Source: Symsagittifera roscoffensis
Lineage: Eukaryota; Xenacoelomorpha; Acoela; Convolutidae
Length of the DNA: 64,000 nt
Reading direction: 5' to 3'
Assembly: GCF_963678635.1 (NCBI RefSeq)
Contig: NC_087067.1
Location: 24,559,547 to 24,623,546, forward strand
This document shows positions 1 to 11,500 of the stretch, one piece after another (position 1 is the stretch's first letter; each line of letters starts with the position of its first letter). Below the pieces are notes generated by a model. The model did no database searches and was not told the origin of the DNA. It saw only the letters and a program-made list of their open reading frames with translations. Made by a program: the position numbers and the translations under genes.

Positions 1-720
1 GTGTAAAAAGATGTGCCGCTTATGCAGGGGATCTTTTCAAAACCGTTTTATTCATTGAAACCAAAAGATCAGATTTCAGAGGGTAATTTTTGAGGAAACA
101 GAAAATAGACAATAAAAAAATCAAAAATATGGTCAAATATTTCCCCACAGATTTTTCGAAGGCTGTAGACAGAGGGTTTAAGTAACAAGAGATTTGAGAA
201 GAGTATGCAGGCACACAGGAGAGTAGGTGGTTTTTCATTTGATACCTCTTTTTTGAAAATCAGTGGAATTTTCTGTGAAGAACTAAAACTTTTGCAATAA
301 AATTGGAAATAATTTTCCATAACGGAAAAAAAAGATATTTCAACAAACCGATTGGTAAACATACAACCAACTTGAAAAATGCGAAGAGTGTTTAAATTGT
401 GTTTCCCTTGGAACCACCTAAAACTAAGACATCAAGCCGAAAAAAAATTAGCCGAGTATTCTAGTAGGTTTTCTATTTGCGCCATGAAATGGCTCTTCTC
501 GTTTGCCACATGAAAGTTTTCTCTCAAAAAGCGATATTTCGAATTACGGCTGACGCAAACTACTCATTTTTTGATGATCTGAACGGCGTTTGGCTGATGC
601 AAGCTACTCTAATTTTTTGACGATCAGTCAGATTTTATGAGATGCGTATTAGCCATACACAATGCTTGATGATGAATTCGTATGGCAGACTTAACACTGT
701 GAAAGACAGTTCTTTTATTA
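1..720. other. KCNT intron sequence, no gene seen
   Basis: AT-rich sequence upstream of the first visible exon. Short overlapping open frames on the minus strand (20-362) are low complexity and have no splice or family support. A short direct repeat built on tgacgcaaactactc / tgatgcaagctactc is visible at about 548-612. Confidence 0.5.
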
Positions 721-1236
721 TTCCGACTTTCATAAGGAAAGTAACAAAATATTTGTGCATGGCTGTTTTTTTTTTCTTCAGACAAATTTCGACTTTTTAA
801 GTGGCCATTTTTGATAGAAATTTATACATCATCCAAAAATTACTGTTGTCCTAAGTTTTGAAAAAATGATATTTTACCCGTGATCATTTTTCGGAAAGTT
901 CTGGGGGTTTAAAGATTGCCATTTTGGCCAATTTGGGACAATTAACGCGCAATATTTTTCGCACTATTAACGCGTAAGCGGAGATTTAATCCATCTGAGA
1001 AATCGTTTCAGATTGGTTGAAGGAAGCTTATTTGCCATACTTGATTTGGTGCTAGGAGCGAAATCTATCACTCTCTATTTTATATGGCGTGTGGGGGATG
1101 ATTTTCACAAAATATTCATGTTTAAAAAAACTTTTTTTATTTTGTTTCATCTTTTTTTTTTCATTTTATTACTGCTCTACAGACTTTAAAAGGCAGTCGG
1201 AACCTTCAGGGCTTCGGCCTGATACGAGCAGTTTTG
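721..1236 (+). repeat. Interspersed repeat X, copy 1
   Basis: About 0.5 kb beginning TTCCGACTTTC and ending near AAAGGCAGTCGGAA plus a tail ending gatacgagcagttttg. TTCCGACT at the start and AGTCGGAA near the end are inverted copies. It is followed directly by copy 2; a third copy is at 46289-46822. Shared landmarks are cttcagacaaatttcgact, gtgatcatttttcg and ggagcgaaatctatca. No coding potential. Confidence 0.75.
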
Positions 1237-1239
1237 TTG

Positions 1240-1730
1240 TTCCGACTTTCGAAACGAAAGTAACGAAATATTTGTGCTCGGGGTGGGTTTTTTTTCTTCA
1301 GACAAATTTCGACTTTTTAACTAGCCACTTTTGACGGAATTTTTTTATATCATTCAAAAGATATTGTTGTCCAGAGCTCAAATTTGAAAAAATATTTTAC
1401 CTGTGATCATTTTTCGTAAAGTTATGGGGGTTTAAAAATTGATATATTTCGCGCTATTAACGCAAGAGCGGAGAGTTAATCCGTCATAAAAATCGTTCCA
1501 AATTGGTTGCAAGAAGCTTATTTGCCATAATTGATTTGTTACAAGGAGCGAAATCTATCTTTTATAACTTTATATGGCGTGTGGGGGGATGATTTTCGTA
1601 AAAAATTTCAAACTTTAAAAAAAAAAATTTCATTTTATTTTTTCTTACATTTTATTTTTTAATGTTATTACTGCTCCATAAAACCTTAAAAGGCAGTCGG
1701 AACCTTCAGGGCTTCAGCGAGAAGTCTTGT
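1240..1730 (+). repeat. Interspersed repeat X, copy 2
   Basis: Tandem second copy in the same orientation, starting TTCCGACTTTCGAAACGAAAG and ending cagtcggaaccttcagggcttc. Diverged from copy 1 by many substitutions and by loss of the ttggccaatttgggac segment. Confidence 0.75.
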
Positions 1731-2404
1731 TTCATTTGTTTTTGATTCACGCAGTTTTGTTACGCACATTGTTTCAAAGCTGAAGATCATCTTTGCCAAG
1801 CTCTTTTCCCTCCCCGTTTTCCCTCCTCTTTTCTGTTAGCAATGATTGTCTGAGTTTGGCAACAATTGGCATGCAGACTAATTAGGCTATGGCAAACGTG
1901 GGATATAATGGGGGGAGCGGTGAGGTGGAGGGGGGTTAGAAAAAGAGCCTTTTACCATAAAATGATTTTCTTTAATAACCGTTGCCCCCCCCCCCCCCTC
2001 TATCTTCTGTGTTTTTTAAGTTCTAACTGAGCAGTTTAGTATCAGAAAATTAGAGAAACAATTGCTTCAACTTATTTTAGAATTTTGAACAACGATTATA
2101 AACAACAGTATGGGATGTTTAAAGTGCTGATTTAAAGTAGCCGGACAAAACGCAACATTTATGGCAAAATTTGCTCAAAAATTGAAATTGAAAAAAGTTA
2201 TTTACTCAAAAAATGAAGTTGAAAAAATGTGCTTAAAACTCAATCAAAGTTAGTATTGTGCAATTTGTTTTGATCTAAAATTTCACTCTAAAATGGGTCA
2301 ATTTAGACTCGACGTAATTGATCAAAAATTACGCAAACAGCACCGGATCAATTTTGTCACAGAATTTTATTAAGAGAAGTTTCGTTTTTGCGTTGTGCTT
2401 GTAG
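1731..2404. other. KCNT intron sequence with poly-C run
   Basis: No gene seen. It holds a run of 14 C at 1985-1998 and AT-rich sequence up to the acceptor of the pore exon. Confidence 0.5.
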
Positions 2405-2591
2405 TGTATGTGGTATCAACTATCTGGAGCGGACTCAAAAAGATGACCAGTTCGACATGTTCAACAGTTTCTGGTTCGTCATGGTCACTTTCTCCACTGT
2501 GGGCTATGGAGACCTCACTCCCCTGTGGTGGCTGTCCAAACTGTTCGTAGTGGTCACCATATGCCTCGCACTCAGTCTCATACCTATACAG
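2405..2591 (+). CDS. KCNT: KCNT exon: pore helix, selectivity filter, S6
   Basis: The exon follows the acceptor ttgtag at 2399-2404 and ends CAG before gttatt. It encodes 62 residues with the potassium selectivity signature TVGYGD at 2496-2513 followed by a hydrophobic S6 segment ([18 protein letters not shown]). It begins with the last base of a split codon, so at least one coding exon lies upstream. It is the only pore sequence in the window. Confidence 0.93.
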
Positions 2592-5500
2592 GTTATTTCA
2601 CTCACAAATCTTTTTGAATCAATTGTTTTTCGAGAGTATCTGATTACCCATACTGGTTCTCTGATAACTGACTCGTTCTTTTAGGTTACCCGATTTTGAA
2701 AGCAACTAACAAACCATAGGCCATAGTTTTGGCCTTTTTTCCTTTTCCTCTCAGAATCAAGTTATTTTTAGAGATGATTTTTTGGATCCTGTTAGGCGCA
2801 TTGAAAAAGCACAAAAAAGTTTTTCCTTCATCACGAAAAGCGGTTTCAACAAGCAGCAAAGATTTTTTTATAGATTTAAAAAAAAACGTGCAAGAACGGC
2901 ATTTTAGATTTGATCACAAAATGCATTGTTTGGCACTGTTTTGGATGTTTTGTTAGCGCCTCATTTCAGGGCCATTCAATTGAAACAAAGCTAAATGAAA
3001 AATTAGGCCCAAAACAGAAGAATGAAACGACAAAAACTGTGGTACCGTGTAGTACTGTTGCCACAGTAACCTTGGATAAAGTGTTATTAATATTCTGTTA
3101 TGTATTGTTATTATTATTCAAGGCCATCCATGCAGGCCAAACGTAACAGTCATTTGGACGGTTGCAATCGTAGAAGACACATGAACGTGATCTCTAACAA
3201 AACTAAGCAAATCAAAAGACAGAATTAAATGTTTTCAATTATTCTCTTTTGCTCTTACCTACTCGTAGCATAGCAATATCACATGGCGCAACCAGCAGCA
3301 TTTCTGTCCCAGGACAATAGAACAGATATGGGGATCCCTGTATTTTGGACGACCGCGGATTCCGACCCTCCTTGGAATTTCAAGATATGGCTAGACCAAT
3401 TTCTTTTGGCAGTTACAGTAAAGGAGAGCGTGAATCCGGAACTATTGTTAGAAGAACCGAAAGAAGTTCTATTGGAACCGTTACCAAGACCAGAGACTCC
3501 ACGAGAACATGAAAACGCTCAAGCGATTACAGAAAGGGAAGCTCGAGACCAACTAGCCCGGGGTAAGATTCTTCTGGAAAATGAAGAAAGAAAAACTAGA
3601 GGACCAAAGGTTGGACACAACGTATATTACAACGAAGTACAGAAAAGAGTAGCCTCTAGATTATTCCTGGCGTTGGGGACAGAAGGAAAGAAGAAATTTG
3701 TACAAAAAAACTCGCATGTAGAAGTTTCAAAGTTAGAATTCAGGCAGATGGTAGCGTTGGCTAATACTTCATTTGATAAATCACAGAGTGTTACGTATGA
3801 ACGCTACAAGCTGTTTAATCGTTCACAGGAAACAGGGGAATCACTCGAGGCATTTCATGCCGCATTAACTGCTCAAGCAGCCAGAGCAGAATTAAGGACA
3901 CTGGAGGACGAATTAGTGCGTGACCTATTCATATCGAAAATGAAAAATGTGGTATTACAAGATACACTAACGTTTGAAACATTTTCACCAGAGGAAGTAA
4001 TGAAAAGGGCGTTGAAATTTGAACAAAGTAAACAGACAACTCAGGCATTTCAGAAAACTAATGCAAGGACTGCAAGTACAGCTCAGGTAATTGGAACAAT
4101 GAAGATAAAACAAGAACCAATTATGAGTATTGGAAATAAAAATGCTTACGGAAGGAGACAACCGAACAACATGTACAAGAAGAAATCATCAGACAGAAAA
4201 GAGGGGAAAAATTTTACAGACACGAAAACGTGTACTCGATGTGGTCGACCATTTGGGGAAGGACATTTGAAGAAATGTCCGGCCATGGGCAAAACATGTA
4301 AAAATTGTTCTAACCAAATCACTTTGCAAAAATTTGTAAGTCACAGCAAGTAAATGAGATTGCGGAAAAATCATCCAGCTCAGATGAAGAGTGCAATTTA
4401 ATTCAGTCATTTGACTCGTGCGAGGAGTTCGAAATTATGGCTATTGAATCAGAATTGTCCTCGATGGAAGAAATAGATGAGTATATAAAACAGCAATCAA
4501 ATAGAAATCGAGATATCAAGAAGAGTAGCAAGGACATACAGAAGGTTGATATTCGCAGAAATACCCGATCGAAACAAATAAGGTCATTAAAAGCTTTGGT
4601 GAGAATAGATCATCAAATCATAAATATGACTATTGATACGGGCAGTCCTGTATCATTTTTGAACTGGGCTACTGCAAAGCAAATTCTGGAGTCTTCAAAA
4701 AATACGAGGTTCATTCCACGGGAAAATCTCAACTTGATTACAAAATTTGTAGACTGTAACAAACAGCCGATTAATATATTGGATGCAATCACCACGACGA
4801 TCCGTTCAGCAGGGTGGGAGGTGGTGAGAGCATCTTTCTTAATCACAGAACGACGCACGCGAAGTATTTTGGGGCTGGATTTACAGAGCAAAGTCGGGAT
4901 ACACACAACACAGAAGTTGGCACCGAAAGAAAAGACGAGGTTTGACGTGTTACTGTGCGAACAGTCAGAAAGTTGGAAAAACAAATTCTATAGTAAATTT
5001 AAAAACCTTTTTGATCGTCAAGAGTGTTCAAAAAATCACGTTGTCAGCGCAAAGTTCAAATACCCACTTTGTCCATTACAAGAAAAAGGGAGACGCATCC
5101 CAATACACGTACAAGGGAAAGTGTATGAGGAAATGGAAAAACTGTTAAAAGAGGGGCATATAAAACGTCTAGACAAATGTACTAGTGATTGTTTTATAGC
5201 ATCAATTGTAATAACAGTAACAAAAGATGACTCCATAAAATTGGCTTTAGATGCCAAACCCATAAATAGACAGTTGTTCAAAAACAAATATCAAATGCCA
5301 AATGTGGATGAATTATTGGATGAGGTCAGCCAAATAATCACAGCAAATGAAAGCGGTACACTGTATTTCTCAGTATTAGATTTGAAGTATGCCTACAGTC
5401 AACTTAAACTGACTGCAGAGACAGCTAAACAATGCAATTTTAATATCATAGGTGGGCAAGCTACTGGAACATACAGATTTTTGACCGGATTTTACGGTCT

Positions 5501-8500
5501 GGCAGACATGCCAGCTGAGTTTCAAAAAGCTATGGACAGAAAATTGAACCATGCGGAAAATACATTCTGTTTTCTTGACGACATACTCATTGTGTCTAAA
5601 GGAAGTGAACAAGAACATGAAAAATTGATCATGAATGTGCTGGAAAAAGAAAACTTAGCACTAAAACTGTCGAAATGTGAATTCTTTCAACAGGAGGTGA
5701 ATTGGTTGGGACATAAGTTATCGATGGAGGGTATTTCTCCAAAGATAACTAAAACGGAAGCGATTTTGAAGCTTAGTCCGCCAACTTCACTGAAACAACT
5801 CAAATAATTTCTGGGTAGTATAAATTATCTGGCAAAATTCATTCCAAACGCAGCTACTTTAACTGAAAAGTTGAGACCTCTGCTGCGAGAAGAAAATGAA
5901 GAAAAAACTCAAAAGTGTGAAAATTCAAGTAAAAAAATTCGAATGGAAAGAAGAACATTCGGAGATATTCGAATCGATAAAAGCAGCGGTTGCGAATATA
6001 ACAAAAATTCATTATTACGACCCTAAGTTACTTACTAGGGTAAAATGTGACGCCAGCCATAGTGGGCTGGGGGCATCGTTGGAACAACAAAACTGGGAGG
6101 GGGAGTGGATACCGATTGCATTCGCTTCCAGATATTTAAACACACAAGAAAAAAAATACTCCACAAATGAACTAGAACTGCTAGCAGTAGTATGGTCTGT
6201 TGACCGATTTAAACATTATTTGTTAGGAAAAGAATTCGTGATAGCCACAGATCATAAAGCACTGGTTTCTGCCTTGGATGAACATAAGTCAAACAAAACC
6301 TACCAATCTAGGCTGACTAGATGGGTAGACAGATAACTACCCTATCAATTTAAGGTTATTCATTTACCAGGGAAAGATATGGGTATAGTAGATTACCTAT
6401 CTAGAAACCCGAAAGGTGAACCATGGCCGGAGTCAGTATTGGATGAAAAATTTGTAGTCACATCGATTGAAAGTTTTCATAAAGCTCTCGACTGTTTAAA
6501 CAGTCGACTGAGTGATCACGATAGGCTCGACCGGAACAAAAACGTTCTAGAATATTGAATTTATCAAAATCTATCAAATCAGAACACGTCATCTACCCGT
6601 TGCTATGGCAACCAAAACGTTCCAAAACGGACAAACGGACAAAGCACGACCGGAACGAAAGAAATGAAGATTCACGTTCGTTTCAACGAGAAAAGTTTGA
6701 AAACTCAAAAATCAGTTTATCTCAAAATCGTCAGCAAATACAGTCGGTCGAATCAGTTTAAAAAATCGGAAAGTTATCAAATCGCGAATCAGAAAATATG
6801 CATTCAGGCGAAACAGCAAAGAGAGGAAAAGAAAAAAAGATGGTCAGAATTCAGGATTGGAATAACACAGACACATTAAGGGAGGAAATAACAGAAACGA
6901 CGTTCCAAAGAACCAGAATGATACAAAGGACCCCAAACAAATCAGAATCAGAGAATTCGGACTTTGAACAAATACCACAAGCGAATTGGAACATGATGAA
7001 CAGACAAATCAGAACAGGCACGGGAAATAGTGGTCAGTCAACATCAACTGCTACAACAGCCCAACCAATGTTAGTTTCATTTTGGGAACTAATAGGATCG
7101 GAAAAGAATGAGAAACCTCGATCAACGATGGAATTAGAAGCCAATTCGGTGATGCAAAGCCCGAAACCACCGAAACAAACCCAATCAGGAGATGAAACTG
7201 AAATTGGACAAATCGTTGAGGTGGATTTAACGATGGACAGCATTGATGAACCGGACTACAGTTCAGGAACTGAGACTTGTATGGTCACACCGCAACAGAA
7301 AACGAGAGGTGGACATAAGTCGCGGAAAAGCAATTTCCAACTGTCGGAGCAGTTAAAGGAAACAAATGGCCCACTGTCACTCGAAAAATTATTCGGCAAA
7401 AGTCTACTGGCAGAACTAGTATCAGAGGATACTTGGATGGATCGGCTCAGGCGAGTGGTGGAACGGAACGATAGACACGGATTCGAGCTAATGGGTCCAT
7501 ACACCAATCCTCTGTGGCACCAGATGTCGGTAGTAGATGACTGCCTACTGGTGGACAATCGTTTAGCCGTACCTGAGAAGCTGAGACAAGCGGTGCTTCG
7601 GCGACTTCATCAAGGACATCCTGGCCAAGAAGCAATGCTGGAGGTTTCCAATTACTTATGGTGGCCACACATGTACAAAGACGTAGTCAATATGGCTGAA
7701 GAGTGTAGAAGTTGCACTCGTTATGGTAAGAATGCTAAATATATAATCCCAAAAAATTCGGCCAAACCACTTCCACTGTTAACACAGCCTGGTCAAGAAT
7801 TACAATTAGACTATGCGGGTCCACTTGAAGACCATAAGGGAAAGAAGATATATTTGTTAGTTGCTATTGATAGATACTCAAAATTTCCGTCAGTCAAAGT
7901 TACGAAATCTACAGGGGGAAAATCAACAATAAAATTTCTACGTACCTACATTGACACACATGGAATACCAGAATCGATTAAAACGGATCAGTTTTCCGGG
8001 TTTAAGGGAAAATCAATGAAAAAATTTTGCACTGAAAATAATATTATTCAAAAATTCTGTCCAGTCGGTGATCATCGAGGATGTGGACTAGTCGAACGAA
8101 CGATACAAACTATTAAACGAAGATTGGGAGTAATACTACTCGAAGAAAAAGTACAATCTATTAAATTGTGCTTGAGCACAATAATTAGGGACCTAAGATG
8201 GAATAAACAGAAAACAATGAAGTTGTCCCCGTTTGAAGCGCACTTTGGTCGATTACCTAAAACTGAGTTTAAAATTGTAAGGGATAAATTTCTGAAGGAA
8301 TCTGATCGTTTAGATAAAGAACATTTGGAGAGATCGGCGTTAACAGCATCGCAGTTGAAGAGACGCATCGATCAATCCAGGGACAATGTAAAAATTATAC
8401 GAAAAGGACAGAATAGCCGGGACGTCAGCCCACTGTTTATACGCAACATTGCGGCGGCCAAAGAAAGAGCTAGGGCAAAGGAACTAAAGCAGCTACTAGA

Positions 8501-11500
8501 GGCCAATGCGAGATGGAATGTCACCAGTCGGGATATCTCAGATGGCGAACTACGACGAATTGTAGATGAAACGAGCACGATAAATCCCGAACTGAGAAAG
8601 GAACTCCTATACTCACGGCAAAAAGGATTTATCGAAGACAAGCAGACTACATCGGATGATAGCTGGTCAGGAAGCTTCCTCCCAAAACATGAGCAGAGAA
8701 AGAGTGGAAAGGCCCTAACAATACCGCTGAAAAGCAAAATTGTGGCAGAGACACCGTCAACAATCAAAACGGCTGCTAGTGCAGTATATCGAAAGAGCGA
8801 CATAGCGAGATCAAAACTGCATACACAGCCCAAAGCACAGAGCTCGGAGAAAAAGAGGAGCCCAACGGGGGAAGAATCTAGGAGCAAACAACAGAAGACA
8901 GTATCACATCATGAAAAGGTAGATAGTGAGTCGGCTGAAGAACATGATGCGAAAGACCAGGGGCCAACCGATCAGGAAATAGAAGACGATCGACTAATGG
9001 ACAAGTTTCAAAACTCGCCAAACGTAGTTACGTCAAAAGAAACAAAGACGGGCTGGGGCCTAAATCTAGGAGGAAAAATGGTTAAGCCAAATAGGGCAGG
9101 ACCACTAGTCCAAAGTGCAAGATCTGGAAAAACCAAGACGCAAGAGCCACGTACAACGAAAACTGTTGAAACAGCAAAAGAATCTAAGAAGCGGGATACG
9201 AGTAATGAAGCCGTCTACATAGAGTCGTCTGCACCGAAAGAAGCTCCAGTGAGTAAAAGGATCACACGGCAAACTAGTGAAAAGGAAATTCTGGACACAT
9301 TCCAGAATAACAATATGACAACAAAAGAATGGGAAGAAATCACAAACCAGGTTTTGACCCGAGGGGTACAAAACGAAGCAGAAAAACTACTGACTCAACA
9401 AGCGGAATCAGTTGTCAATAGCCCGGCAGTATTTGCGGACGAATCGGACAAAGAAGAGGATACAACGACAGTCAGACGAAGCAGTCGACAAACAAAGAAC
9501 CAGGGACCAAAGAGATACGGCAGCCCGGTATCACACTCAGTAAAGTTGATTAGTTGTGAGGACGATGTAACAGAGCTAAATTTGGCAGCACTTGAGGCCT
9601 ACAGATTGAGACTGGCAAAGTTCAACATCAATAACAAAGAAACAACATTGGAGAACAACACGTTCGACTTACTAGAGAGACATTTGTTCAAAAGAAAATT
9701 CGGAGCTACATCGTTGGATGAGTCTGGATCGTGGAACGCTGCCAGAAACAAAGCGGAAGTGATGAAGAAAACAAGCAAGGAAAACTAAGCTAAAATGAAA
9801 ACAATTTAGTAAACTGAGACTTATATACTATTTATAAAATTTTATAAGGTATTATATAAAATTTTGTTGTCCTCAGGGGAATGTGGTACTGTGTAGTACT
9901 GTTGCCACAGTAACCTTGGATAAAGTGTTATTAATATTCTGTTATGTATTGTTAGTATTATTCAACGCCATCCATGCAGGCCAAACGTAACAGTCATTTG
10001 GACGGTTGCGATCGTAGAAGACACATGAACGTGATCTCTAACAAAACTAAGCAAATCAAAAGACAGAATTAAATGTTTTCAATTATTCTCTTTTGCTCTT
10101 ACCTACTCGTAGCATAGCAATATCACAGTTTTTCCTTCATCACGAAAAGCGGTTTCAACAAACAGCAAAGGTTTTTTTATAGATTTAAAAAAAAACGTGC
10201 AAGAACGGCATTTTAGATTTGATCACAAAGTGCATTGTTTGGCACTGTTTTGGATGTTTTGTTAGCGCCTCATTTCAGGGCCACTCAATTGAAACAAAGC
10301 TAAATGAAAAATAAGGCCCAAAACAGAAGAATGAAACGACAAAAACAAAGCCAAAATTTTCATGACAAAAAAAAAGCCAAAACTTGTTTTTTTTTACAAG
10401 TCGACTCTTTTGGTCAAGCAAGTCGAGTAAGTTTTTGCGGGGCTTCATTGGCAAATGTTTGCGCAATTAAATGTATGTCACCTAAATAAAACATTTAAAC
10501 TTAAAATTAAGGAAAGGCAGATCCCTCCCTAAATATAATCTGCTGTTTTTTTCAACGGTCTTTCTATATTCGGTCTGAATTTTTGATTTGTTTTGCTGCC
10601 AGATGGCTTTGTAAAAAATCAATGAGCTGGTAAATGACTATCAATCTACAAAATGTAAAAACCTTCTGCATTCATCCTAAGTTTTATCAACGATTGATTT
10701 GATGACTCTGACATGAATTATTTATCGAAGTCGCGATGTCTGTTTTAGCAGCTGACGCATTTTTTTTTCAAGATCCAGGCAACATTAAAAACTATTTGAA
10801 GAATTTGATTGCAGTTTTACACAAAGACTAACAACGCAGCTCTGTGTAACTTGAATACATGTCTTTGCCGTGTTTTTTTTCGGCCAAGGGACCATCGCGA
10901 CCCCAAAATTAGCAATCTATTTCTTAATGTTCTGACCATTGAACAATACAACCTGCGGGGTCCCAATCATTACACTTTTTCCATTTTACCCAGTTTTTTC
11001 ATATTTTTTGCAAGGATAACTGTGGTCCGAACATCATGTGCTACTTGCATACAAACCTGCTAGTTAGGGCTAGGGTAGCGATTGATTTCAAGCAATCAAG
11101 TTCAAGGAGCCCCACACCTCCTCCCCTGAACAGCTCCCTCGGCACGTTTCTGAACTTCTGAATGTCCGGTCACATAGTTATAACCTGTGGGTATGAGTTT
11201 CACATAATTATAACCTAGGTTTAGCTATATGCAGCCTTGTTGAATGATAACCCTTTGGTTGTTTTTAGCTGGAGCAGATTTCGTTTGTGTTTGCGGAACA
11301 CCAGAAGACAGGGGGCACCTACAGCAGAAACAGGGCTGAGAAGGAGAGACACGTGGTGTTGGTCACATCCACAGTCACTGAAGACCTCGTGAGAGACTTC
11401 GTCAGCGAGTTCTACGCATACTCCGAACTACAGGTACTTAATGTTGCAATAAAAAGCTCTTGGCAGAATTTTTCCCTATAATGAACAAATTAGTTAATTA

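Larger units (their letters stand above)
3038..10127 (+). mobile_element. Ty3/Gypsy LTR retrotransposon, 7.1 kb
   Basis: Nearly full-length LTR element inserted in KCNT intron 1 in the sense direction. Order: 246-bp LTR, gag, protease, reverse transcriptase, RNase H, integrase with a long tail, polypurine tract (aggggaa, 9875-9881), LTR. Integrase follows RNase H, which is the Ty3/Gypsy order. The LTRs differ at about four positions, so the insertion is fairly recent. The gag-pol junction, the RT-RNase H junction and the RNase H-integrase region carry frameshifts and stops, so this copy cannot make a full polyprotein. No envelope-like ORF is present. Confidence 0.93.

Noticed and set aside
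20..362. Overlapping minus-strand ORFs at the left edge
   Set aside because: Short, Phe/Leu/Ser-rich products typical of AT-rich noncoding sequence; no start context, splice or family support.
2819..3283. Treating the 219-bp repeat as part of a longer LTR
   Set aside because: Order is A-LTR...LTR-A, so the repeat is outside both LTRs, and the LTR has its own TG...CA ends, primer binding site and polypurine tract.
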